Assembly (NCBI GenBank): GCA_022496185.1
Contig: WTXG01000002.1
Coordinates: forward strand, 806,001 to 870,000
Source of the DNA: Multifurca ochricompacta
Lineage: Eukaryota > Basidiomycota > Agaricomycetes > Russulales > Russulaceae
Length of the DNA: 64,000 nt
Direction of reading: 5' to 3'
Under the pieces are notes generated by a model. That model saw only the letters and a list, made by a program, of their open reading frames with translations. It ran no database searches and was not told where the DNA came from. The position numbers and the translations under genes were made by a program. This document shows, piece by piece, positions 45,607-55,242 of this stretch; the first letter of the stretch is position 1; the number at the start of each line of letters is the position of its first letter.

Positions 45607-46215
45607 TTTTCTGTTTTGTGTTTCTAGGGACTCATCTTTGGTTTGCTCTAAGGTACTTTCCTTGCATTACATTTAATCGTGGGTAGGCAGTCCTGCTAGA
45701 CCCATGCATTCGTTGCAACTGGTTTGTTATGTTAGCATCGCACTTCATTCTGGACATTCGTTGAGCAACACACCTATCCACAGCAGCTATCCACAATCCA
45801 CACCATTGCACATTCCGAAATTTTGTTCTTCCATGTCTTTTTATTCTTTTTTTTTTTGCACGTTCACAGACACTGTTGCATGTGATAGCGCCTCTTCGAT
45901 CCATGATATATTCCCCCCTCCTTGACTTATTCCCCACGCACTTCTTGAGCCTTCTGCGAGCACCTATCATTGGCTGGGTGAGTTGTTGGGCGGGGCCGTT
46001 GGTTTCGATAGAATCAGGACACTCTCTGGGATGGCCGTTGATAGTACACGTCTGCCTGTATATCTGAAGGTCAGCCACAACATTCTCATCTCGCCTGCCT
46101 GAGGGGTTTCGAGTCAGCGGGTCTACTGGTTCGGTCAATGTTTCAATCGTTTGTTTTGGTTGAACTTGTAGTGGTGTTACAAGGGTCAGTTGTCCACAGG
46201 CCCTACCCTCTTACC
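45607..46215. other. Intergenic gap, 609 bases
   Basis: No coding signal supported. A T-rich run (45840-45860) is present. It likely holds the 3' UTR of the upstream gene and the promoter of the next, same-strand gene. Confidence 0.5.
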
Positions 46216-47455
46216 ATGAGCAGTATCGGGTTGGGCGCAGCCTTTGCTGCTGTGCAGCTCGTGTACCAGGCTTATTCTAAAGTGAAGAGCAGCAAAGCGC
46301 GTTGTGCGCGACTAGTCGAGCGATGCCAGTTGGTCGTTGAAAGGTTGGAGCGCATCGCCATGACAAAAGATGGCGATGCAGTTATCCGAGAACGTATTCA
46401 CGAGCTCGAGCGGTATGTGCTAAAGACCTTTCCTTCTTTGTTTTGGCAAAGAGTGGATATTGAGGATGCACCGCTTTCTCTCACATTGACAGAGCATTTG
46501 GGTATACCGCGCAGATTATCATCCAGGTTGGCCAACAGGGTATCATCGCATCCCTCTTACGGTCAGAGACCAACGCGTTACAGATTGAATCATGCAACGA
46601 GGCTCTCACCGAACTCATTTCTCTCTTTAACGTATGTCCCCTGTCTTGTATTTAAATTCTGATTTGATTTATGAAATAATGATAATGTACGTGTTGGCAG
46701 CTAGAAGAAACAGTTGATATACGCCGATGGCAAACTGAGCTGGAGATCGCCCGAGTGCGAGATCACCAAGAACTCTTGAGCATGGGTCAACGTATCGAGA
46801 GCGGGAACGCAGCGATCAACCGTGAGCTCGCTCAGCAGGGCGCTACACTGACTGAGGTTCTCCGCGTGCTCCATGTATGTTGGGGGCGCCGCCTCTTCAG
46901 GATAAGAGCGCTTCGCTGATATGCGAGTTGCAGGACATGATGAACAGTGGTCTTGGTCTTAAAGAAGCATACTTGATGCTCGAACCTTTCAACAAGAACG
47001 AAATCCGGCTCACCTCGTCCGATACGGGGTCACATTCCCAGCCCACACCCACGAGTTGTACTACTCCTCCTGAGTCGGCCAATTTAAAACCGAGTTTGCG
47101 TCGCGTGTCGTTCACGACGAATTGTTTAAAGATTGCGCCATTGGCAACCGTCTTCTCGAAACTATCTTCTACCTCACCTTCACCCTCTCATGCCCGCTCT
47201 ACCAGAGCACCTATTGCGCCACGTCGTATTAAACCTTTTTTAAGTATCAGGGATGATGATAACCTGGTTGACGACGAAGAAGATTATCCTAATCCTGATC
47301 TTGAGGAATCCCCTCCACCCTACCAAATTGATGGTTCGATTTCTGTAGAAGCTGTCCGCGCACTTGACTCGCCTATCCCCACTTGTCCTTCGCCAAACCT
47401 GTCATCTGAGTCCGTGTTTGGTTCCAATCAAAGTCTTGCGAGTAATTTTAATTAA
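46216..47455 (+). CDS. Stand-alone MLKL/HeLo-like helical-bundle protein
   Basis: ATG 46216 gives MSSIGLGAAFAAVQLVYQAY, KSSKARCARLVERCQLVVER and LERIAMTKDGDAVIRERIHE. Splicing (GTATGT...GACAG) then adds YTAQIIIQVGQQGIIASLLR, ETNALQIESCNEALTELISL. Next come a third exon, EETVDIRRWQTELEIARVRD and ELLSMGQRIESGNAAINREL, and a fourth, MMNSGLGLKEAYLMLEPFNK. This all-helical pattern with long amphipathic helices resembles the MLKL N-terminal/HeLo-like bundle seen at the head of many fungal kinases and NLR-like proteins. Here no kinase follows: the C-terminal 170 residues are disordered and Ser/Pro-rich (PSLRRVSF, EESPPPYQ) and end LASNFN at 47455. Function unknown; membrane or cell-death roles are inference from the fold class. 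Confidence 0.6.
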
Positions 47456-48031
47456 TTTTATAAATTGATATATATATAATAATAATATATATAATAACAT
47501 AATATAATATTTGTTCGCGCTCGCCAAGCCGCCAAGCCCGTTAACGTCGGGTTGCGGTTGTGATTTGACTTCGACTTCAACTTTGACTTTCGAGAAACTA
47601 CTGCCCTTACCGAGAGAAGGGGAATGGTCAATTTGCCAAAACTGAAACATTCTCACTCTCTCACCTCCTGAATTCTCTTCTCTTTCTTTCATTTATTTAC
47701 GAGGTTTCTCATCAAACTCAACAATATCATCACTCACACTGTGTCTATTTAATCGAATTATCCGCCCCACCTTTTCCTGGGAGCTTTAGCGCATCGGGGA
47801 GGTAGGTTCGAGATATGATCATGATTTACGTATGTAATATTGCAGCGGTGCAGTGGATAATAGATAACATGTGAGGAAGATGTCGAGAGGTATCGCAGGG
47901 AGGTGTCGCAAAAAGGTAAACAGAATGTATCGCAAAATGTGTCGAGCGAGCGAGCAAGAAGGTTCGTGAACTGGCAATGCGCCGATAGGACATAAATAGG
48001 AGTCGGGGCGGGGGGGGTAGGGCTGTGAGAA
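47456..48031. other. Convergent gap with AT repeats
   Basis: 576 bases between two gene ends. 47457-47510 is TATATAATAATA-like low complexity. 47562-47592 has a loose GACTTCGACTTCAACTTTGAC repeat. No gene is supported. Confidence 0.6.
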
Positions 48032-48796
48032 TCATGCACCACCGTGATGACCCCGAATGCGGCGGGCTAGATGTATGTCGCGGGTCATAATCGTTACTCG
48101 TTTCGCGTGGATGGCGCAGAGATTCCTGGATGATTGGTTATTACAAGAGCGCGAGTTGCGACCTGGATACGTACGCATCTTCAAACAGGTGAACAAGAAA
48201 CGCTTCGCTAGCTTCCTGCAAGGCAAGAATTGCAGAACTCTGCCAGCGAAGCCCGGCTGCCTCGTAGTCGCCCATGTCAGTGATCATATCAAGCGCAATC
48301 TCGCGCACCTACCACCAAATCAACAAATGGAGTCAAGGTGAGAGAAAAAAATACGCGTACGACGCGTGCAAAGGGAAGCTTGCGCAGGAGCAGGTCCGTG
48401 CTCTTCTGATACCTGCGAATCTCGCGAAGGGCGACGGTACCCGGTCTATACCGGCGCTTTCTCGCAGGTGCGTCGCGACCGGCAGCAGAATCTCGGCCTA
48501 CGTGACCCATGCCACCACGCGTCAATGGCTATCCAACCTAGTTCGCAATTTCATCGAGAGGAAAGGCACCACATACGCTGTCTCGATGGCCCAGGGCGAT
48601 GATCAACATTATCAGAACCATCGTCGTTGTTCTCACCACGCACTCTTTGCGAAGGCTCTCGTCCGCCCGTTGATTTACGTGCTGTCTGTGCATGAGCTAC
48701 TCGGACGCGCTTCGGCGCAGGCGGTGTCGAGTCTTGAGGTTCAATAGCATCTGGACGACTACGTTTCTGCTTTCTCTGAACTGTCTGCGCCATACG
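48032..48796 (-). CDS. CSE4: Centromeric histone H3 variant (CENP-A/Cse4)
   Basis: CENP-A replaces H3 in centromeric nucleosomes. ATG 48796 starts a long basic tail ([31 protein letters not shown]) unlike canonical H3. After an intron come [38 protein letters not shown] and, across the next intron, [20 protein letters not shown]. Then [20 protein letters not shown] and LFEDA are joined across a third intron to [20 protein letters not shown] and [10 protein letters not shown] (TGA at 48032). Three features separate it from H3: the loop 1 insertion (GDYEAAG), the loop Trp (RWQ), and FLVHLFEDA, which matches CENP-A where H3 has YLVGLFEDT. The four exons splice without phase errors. About 195 residues. 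A polypurine run (pyrimidine on the coding strand) lies just upstream. Confidence 0.88.
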
Positions 48797-48806
48797 GAAG
48801 TAATAA

Positions 48807-48875
48807 GAGGGAGAGAGAGAGAAAGAGAGAAAGAGAAAGAACAAAGAGAAAGAAAGAACAAAGAGAAGAGACAGG
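48807..48875 (-). promoter_or_regulatory. Pyrimidine tract upstream of CENP-A
   Basis: An almost unbroken GA-rich run on the plus strand, that is CT on the CENP-A coding strand, starting about 11 bases before the ATG. Confidence 0.5.
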
Positions 48876-49018
48876 AGCGTGGGAATGTTCATTTCAACCG
48901 ATCCATGGAGGTTTGGAGGGTTTGATTATGTAACATCGTTAAAATGGCCCATTGACCACTTAACTTAAAAGAAGGCTGCGCGCAGTTGAACCTTCCACCT
49001 TCCATTAAACCACCAACA

Positions 49019-50730
49019 ATGCTAGACATCGGTCGCACTAAGATAATTCATGGATTTTACAGGTACACAGATATATGGTTCGAGTGGTAAAGCACCGTTG
49101 TCCTCTGGGGTGGGGATTCATGATCAGTCATGGTGACATGTAGAGTTCGTAGGAACCAAGTCTTACCGAACAAGGAAGATGGCTACGCTCTCAAGGCCAT
49201 CTTAGCTCACGATGCCCTCGTTCATCCAGATCACCCTCTACGTCTTGCGGGAAAACCAGGGATCGAGCTCAGCATCGGTGAATCTACAAAGTACATGGGG
49301 ATCCATCATCATCCATCACTCACCATAAATTACCTCTAGGTACATTGGAAAATGGCGAGGCGCGCTTGCTTTTCTCCTCTGCCCAGGTCGAATACATTCG
49401 CTATTGGCTGCACGCTATGGGCTTTACAAAGGAGCTTATTCCGCTCCCTTATACTGACTGTCTCTTAACATCTTCGCGACTGCAAAATCATTCGCCTGTT
49501 GTCTACAAGACAGGTGGTGAACTGCGCAATGCCCTAAAGGTCTGTCTCTTGATATTTATCTTATCTTATCTTATCTTTTCCACTTCCGGCTTATCGGCTC
49601 GACTAACACATTACAGATGATTGACAAAAACAATCGCAAACTCAAAGGGACAGACTCAAATCTCAATGCCCGCCGCCTCATGTTCGAGCGTGTGAGGTCC
49701 TTGTGGAGTGAACAACGTGGTGTATGGTGTTCAGTCGACTTCGAGGCATGGGACCTTGATCACCATGTGATCACCGAGTTCGGTTGGAGTGCAATCCGCT
49801 GGGTTGAAGGACAGGCCATCGAAGACATGGGCCACCTAATCGTTGCCAAGCATCGTGGCTATACCAATCACTATCTGCCAGAAAACAGAAGGGTGGGTGG
49901 TCCCCCCCCTTCTCCTCATCATCTGGGAATGCTGACACTCCTTCCAGTTCTATCATTACGGCCAGTCTGAGGACGTGACGATAAAGCAATTGAAGGAACG
50001 CATTCACGATATGATACGGTCGATGGGCAGGCTGGGCCCACTCTTCCTTGTCTTCCACGACAACTACCAAGACCTAAAATATCTCCGTTCTCCTGAAATA
50101 AACGCACCTTTAGACGGCCTCTCCTTTTTCCTCCCCGAATCGTGCGCAGAGGTTGAAACTTCCGAGGCGTCCAAAATATATGTCGTTGATACATCCGAGC
50201 TCTTCGCCGCATTGGAAGGTGACTCTGGTGGGCAGAAGCGCTCGCTCGAGCGCGTCTGCCGCCTATTACAAATCAGACCAGAGTTTACGCAACATCTACA
50301 CAACGCCGGCAATGATGCCGGGTAACAAGTTTTTCCTTCCCGTCCTCCGATTACGTACATAGTGTGCTGATGGCTGCAACAGTGCACATACTTGGCTCTC
50401 AAGGAAATGGCCGGTGGTGATCCGCTGGACATGCAGAGGATTGCACGTTGGCCGCAGCATACAAGCAATAGTAGCGGCCTACGTGTCAGGTTTTCCAAAG
50501 AAGATGAGGATAGTGACGCACTTCCGTCCGATGACGACGACGACGAACTGATTACTGCCGGGCCATATGATCCCAGGACGGGTAGGTTGCGCGAGGGCTG
50601 GGCTGAGCGTATCGCAAAATTGCAACAACGGTTATATGGAGTGACGGTTGGACAAGGCAACGAGACGGGCAACCCTCATGCTCCGTCGATTTCTCAATCG
50701 GTCGCCACTAGTAGTCAGGCAAGTCAATAA
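49019..50730 (+). CDS. Gfd2/YDR514C-like DEDD-fold protein
   Basis: This is an RNase H-like fold protein related to fungal Gfd2/YDR514C. ATG 49019 gives MLDIGRTKIIHGFYRYTDIW, and acceptor TTCGTAG (near 49150) restores FEWNQVLPNKEDGYALKA. Next are ILAHDALVHPDHPLRLAG and ENGEARLLFSSAQVEYIRYW. The exonuclease-like fold starts WCSVDFEAWDLDHHVITEFG (D-x-E motif), then AKHRGYTNHYLPENRRF and YGQSEDVTIKQLKERIHDMI. It continues with LFLVFHDNYQDLKYL (Asp), VVDTSELFAALEG, and HLHNAGNDAHYTYLALKEMA (H-N-x-x-N-D motif). The C-terminus is acidic and disordered, ending SSQASQ at 50730. The DEDD residues look present, so nuclease activity is possible though unproven for this family. Gfd2 in yeast is tied to mRNA export. 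Confidence 0.8.
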
Positions 50731-51075
50731 CCGCAACTGCAGAAGGGCACTTGTATAGTAGTAGATGGCTTCCGGTGGCTGTTCAGCTGTCTGTACTTGT
50801 GTTCCGCTCGTGTTTGCTCCGTCGAAGCAAGCTAAGCCCGTGGGCCACATCCTTGAAATGAATCGTATGACAACTGGGAGTACTATGGGTAGGAAGCCAA
50901 AAAAAAAAAAAACAACACGAGGGTATTTTCAGGTCTATGCAATATTAGTACCACTGTGTTATCGTTGTCCAAGGACAAGGGACGTCGCACACTCCATTAT
51001 CCCTATCCCCACCAGTACATTGTAGAAATGCAACAATATCTATAAAGGTCTATCATCAGTTCGTCCACTTGAAAT
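50731..51075. other. Convergent gap
   Basis: 345 bases between gene ends. A short poly-A run lies at 50900-50912. Nothing else seen. Confidence 0.5.
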
Positions 51076-52694
51076 TCAAGAGCGTTTCTTTTTTTTCTTG
51101 TCTGACGCCTCATCATCTGAACCTTCATCATCTGAGCGATCATCCTTAAGCCTGCTGCCCATGACGACACTTGTCCCATTATCAGCTGAGATACAGGAAA
51201 CGAAAGAGAGGGAGGGCGTACTGCCAAAGAATGCGCCAGATGAGGAAATACCAAAAAAGGTTGAGGCATTGCAGGAGTAGAATGGGCGTGAAGATTTGCC
51301 ATTTCATCCACCCAGCCATCCAGACACCATTGCTAGGTGAGAAACTACGTGCTGAATGGCTATCACGAGGCTATCAACAAAGCAAAGCATACATGAGATA
51401 GTGATACGCACGGAATAAGGTCAAAGTCTTTGTACACAGACCATAGCATGACGAGGTTGAGATAGTGTCGAAAATACCTAAAGGGGAAATTCCGTCAAGG
51501 TAGTATAGTGCCACGAAGGGGATACTTACGTCCAGACCACAATAAAAAGGATGAATGATGGAATTTGCGCCCGCTCCCAACGGAGATAAGTGAGGACTTT
51601 AACAGTCGCAAGGAAAACGTCGGGAATATCCATGGAGGTTACACAGCATTCCCAATTAGCGTCAAGTTTATCCCATAGCTCCACCTGGGAACGATGGTGT
51701 CCGCATATTAAATTAGAAAAGAGTCTGGACAAAAGACCAAAGGCTAACCCTATCAGCCAAAGCGTTACGACGTGATGTGCAACCAATTCCCTGTAGTCCT
51801 TGCGTGGCTTCTCGAGACCAAAGACAAGCACAACAAGCTGCTGACACCAATAAGAGGCCTGCATAAGATAGTAACGTTTGAGTTCAGGTGTCATCTGCCA
51901 GTGCGGGTAGTCTTTAATCAATCACAAGTGGAGCGCGTGAATTTGCAGTCTCCCGTCATGAATGAGACACGTACCAATCCAGAACTGTTGACAGTTATAC
52001 CACCAAGTCGGGAGGTGAGACATGATCCGCACACCCCATGCACCGAAGAAAGAAAAATAAATGATGGCGTAACCCTGTTCACCGAAGCGAGCTAGTTTTC
52101 CCTCTTTCCGTATACCAAAGTGGTGGGCGATGGGATAACAGACTTTGAAGAGGAAGAACTGACGGACAAAAGAGAAAACGACGACGTAATAGGCAAGGAA
52201 GACAAGATCAAACCAACCCTTACGATATCTTGGATCTGTGATATCATCTGTTGGTGACGGAGTTGGATGGGAGATAAAGAAAAGGGGTGCAAAGGGACTA
52301 GGTGGTGGATGAGTGAAAAATAAGGGTGCGAAGACGATCCAAATTATGTGTAGAACGAGTGGAAGTAAAACCATGCGGAGAGACGTGCCTAATTCAAGAT
52401 TCTTTGTGAGTAAAGAGTAAAAAGATGGAGAGACTTGAATTGTGACACACTGGGAACAACGACCCAACGTCCGGTTCGAAGATCACTCCAAAGGCCATGT
52501 GAGACGGGGGTCATACGAATAATAGGGTATCGCGAGCCATGTGGAATGTAAGAGTCAAGTGGCCTGTAATGATGACCAGTCAATGCGGCCTTTGGTTGTT
52601 TTGCCTTGAGCAAAGGAACAGTGAACAAACGTTTGAGGCATGAGAGGACCAGTGAGGTGGTGTGAAGGATCCGTCCTAATGAGAAGGAAAACAT
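51076..52694 (-). CDS. LAG1: Ceramide synthase, Lag1/Lac1 type
   Basis: This ER membrane TLC-domain enzyme N-acylates sphingoid bases. ATG 52694 (MFSFSLGRILHTTSLVLSC) begins a cytosolic/TRAM-like N-terminus (SHGLWSDLRTGRWVVVPSVS). Hydrophobic segments follow (MVLLPLVLHIIWIVFAPLFF; GWFDLVFLAYYVVVFSFVR), then YAIIYFSFFGAWGVRIM. The Lag1 motif is complete: HWQMTPELKRYYLMQASYW, GLEKPRKDYRELVAHHVVTL (two adjacent His), and CCVTSMDIPDVFLATVKVLT with the Asp pair context. The last segment is LNLFWYFLIWRILWQYA. The charged tail (RSDDEGSDDEASD then Lys-rich, stop at 51076) lies in another frame. I find no splice that joins it, so an indel near 51180-51190 or an early stop at 51182 must be considered. 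Confidence 0.9.
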
Positions 52695-52934
52695 GAGAAG
52701 TGAATGTATTTCAAAAGGAAAGGAACTACTCTATCATAGATATTGTACTTTGTGGTTTGTTGGACTTGAGACTCATGGGATGGATGAAAATGAAAGAAAA
52801 GAAAAGAAAAGAAAAGGGCTTGGTGACTTGGTTCGTTGACCATTTCCTCTTCTCTCCTTATATTATGTTTGATTACATAATCTAACATTTAATGCCCAAC
52901 GCCGACACCGACAACGACACCGACAAGGACCCAA
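52695..52934. promoter_or_regulatory. Divergent LAG1 / REX3 promoter
   Basis: 240 bases with a short GAAAAGAAAAG run (52796-52817) and CCGACACCGACAACGACACC repeats (52902-52926) close to the REX3 start. Confidence 0.4.
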
Positions 52935-55048
52935 ATGTTCAATACTCACACTCACACATTTCGTGGCGTTCCTTGTCCATTAAAGGATACTTGCAATCGT
53001 TCATTTTGCTCATTTTCTCACAACACCAATGCAATCCTTAAAATTACTCAAGTTCCTTATCATCTCACAACAACTACAACTTATCTTCCTCCTCCAGTCA
53101 TTCCTGCAAAACGTTCTGCACAAACAGATGTGGAACTCGACCTTCAGAACTTTCCCTCATCCAGTCGACAACCCTATCATCTCAACGTAGAGAGACCCAC
53201 TAAACTTCAAAGATCTGGCTCTGCTAACAAACTGGTCGTCGTACCCACTGCATCGTCTTCCCCAGTGAGTACAGCTTCACACCCTTAGCCCATCGCGTCC
53301 TTTTTAACCTTCCTTTTCCTTTCCACGACCTAGACCGGTGTTCCTGTCCTTGCGATCAATGCTGGGCAGTCAAAGATACCTATTTCCACTCGTCAGGTAA
53401 GTCAATCTCCTCGTGTCTGTCTTTTCACTTGCAACGTGTTTTCCACCTGTCTTTATCCTATCCTATCACTCGTGCCCTCTGCCCTTTGTTACTTCCTCGC
53501 CTCTACGCTATATGCTCACTATTTTCTTTCTCCATCTACTCATTCATATCAAGGCCATGCTGAAGTCGCTGTATGATCACTTTACCGTCTTATACGCGGC
53601 CGTTCTTCCTCAAAACCCTTCTCTGGCTTCCGAACATGCGCTGCGCCAAGAGCAAGAGATTTATGAACGCACCGCAAAGTTGACTTATCGAAATGTGATC
53701 CTTTTCCGTCTTGTTTCTAGCCATCTCAGGCCGTCTCACTTTCTCAGACCGTCATTACCTCTATCGCCTCTCTCAAGAAACGCCCTCTACCGACATCACT
53801 CACTCACCCCTCTGTCGGCACTGCAGGGGATCTTGCAGCCCGGCTTAGGGAGTCGGATGCCCTTATCACCCTACGACTTGCTTCACCCCAACTCGAACCA
53901 TTACTTCTTACGCGTGAAGAAATGCGAAGCTGGAATTACATCATTGACATTCCAGCTGAATGGGGACCGGGGGGACAATCCCCCAGTGGGGATGGCCATC
54001 TTTTCCGCTGTGAGCGCTGCAAGACCCCTTACATCGTGCGTTCACTCGATCACGATGCAACGATTGTCAATGCCTGCACTTATCATTGGGGCAAACCCTT
54101 GTACCGGCTCATAAGTGGTAGGTTGCCTTTCGGCAAAGTTGGGTTAAACCCTGGCTAATGTCAGCACCCGCAGGCGAGCGCACGCGGACCTATACATGCT
54201 GTTCACTTGCAGCCGACGGTCACGCCGAGGGCTGCACGCGCGGGCCCCACGTCTTTTACGAGAGTGAACCTCCCCTACTTCATGCGCGTCACCCGTTCTC
54301 CGAGAGTCCACCCATGACACCTTCGGCGCTCGACGTTGCCGCCTTGGACTGCGAGATGGTCTATACCACCGGAGGATTTCGTATCGCCCGTGTTTCTGTT
54401 GTCGACGCGCGTGGGAAGGAAGTATTCGATGAATTTATAAAGATGGACGATGGTGTCGAAGTTGTGTGCGCCATCCCCTTCCCTTTTATCCATTGAAGGC
54501 AACCTTTTCGTGGCTCACTCAGGGTGTCAGAGATTTGAACACGCGCTTCTCAGGTATCCATCTGGAAGAGTACGCAGCGCGCGCAGTACTACCGCTGGAA
54601 TCCGTACGACGTGCACTCGGTCAGCTCATTGGCGCGGACACAATCCTGATCGGTCATGCACTCGATAATGACTTGCGCGCGTTGCGCCTTGTGCATCGAC
54701 GCGTCGTTGACACCACCGCACTCTTCCCCCACTCTCGCGGTCTGCCGTACCGCCGAGCACTCCGTGACTTGTGAGTGTCGCATACCCATTTTGCATTTCG
54801 AGAAATGCATACATGACTCATAAATGACTTACGATAGGACAAAAGAGTATCTCAATAGGTCGATCCAAGAAGGTGGAGGCTCGCAAGGGCATTCCTCCGT
54901 CGAAGATTCAATAGCTGCCCTTGATCTCGTCAAGTGGTTTGCCCTCAACAAGAAGACCAAGCCCACAATCCTGATGGGTGTTGGTACTGGCGGCGGAGGT
55001 GGAGGTAACGGCACTAATGGTGGCGTGGCAACAGCTTCGAAGACGTAG
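52935..55048 (+). CDS. REX3: Rex3-like RNA exonuclease (DEDDh)
   Basis: This 3'-5' RNA exonuclease of the RNase T/REXO family trims small stable RNAs. ATG 52935 leads to a CCCH-like head: FRGVPCPLKDTC, RSFCSFSHNTN. After introns: LKSLYDHFTVLYAAVLPQNP, and YERTAKLTYRN joined to AVITSIASLKKRPLPTSLTH. Next is a Cys-rich zinc segment (HLFRCERCKTPYIV; TYTCCSLAADGHAEGCTRGP). The catalytic part is ALDVAALDCEMVYTTGGFRI (Asp, Glu), VSVVDARGKEVFDEFIK, across an intron DLNTRFSGIHLEEY, DTILIGHALDNDLRALRLVH (Asp), and GHSSVEDSIAALDLVKW (His, Asp). The Gly-rich tail ends TASKT at 55048. All five DEDDh residues are visible. Confidence 0.9.
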
Positions 55049-55242
55049 TTCAAAGTCAGACTTGACCCATCTTCATCTCCAATGATGTTACTTGCTTAAC
55101 TGTCTTGTTTGTACCTCTGTATTGATTATCAACTAGCTGGGACTCTCCCTCACACATACTAGAGAGAGCGCATATGACGTTTTTAGAGGCCGGACGTGCG
55201 TACAACAAAATAAACAAGTAACTAGGCGTGTAGAACTAAGAA
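55049..55242. other. Convergent gap
   Basis: REX3 and ISWI gene ends face each other across 194 bases. No feature seen. Confidence 0.5.

Noticed and set aside
46500..46560. IQVG tetrapeptide resembling a RHIM amyloid core in the MLKL/HeLo-like protein
   Set aside because: It lies inside a predicted long helix of the bundle, not in a flexible region, and lacks the rest of the RHIM pattern.
47800..47830. Possible tRNA from GGTTCGA-like text (GTAGGTTCGAGA)
   Set aside because: No acceptor or anticodon stem could be paired around it; other GGTTCGA matches lie inside coding exons.
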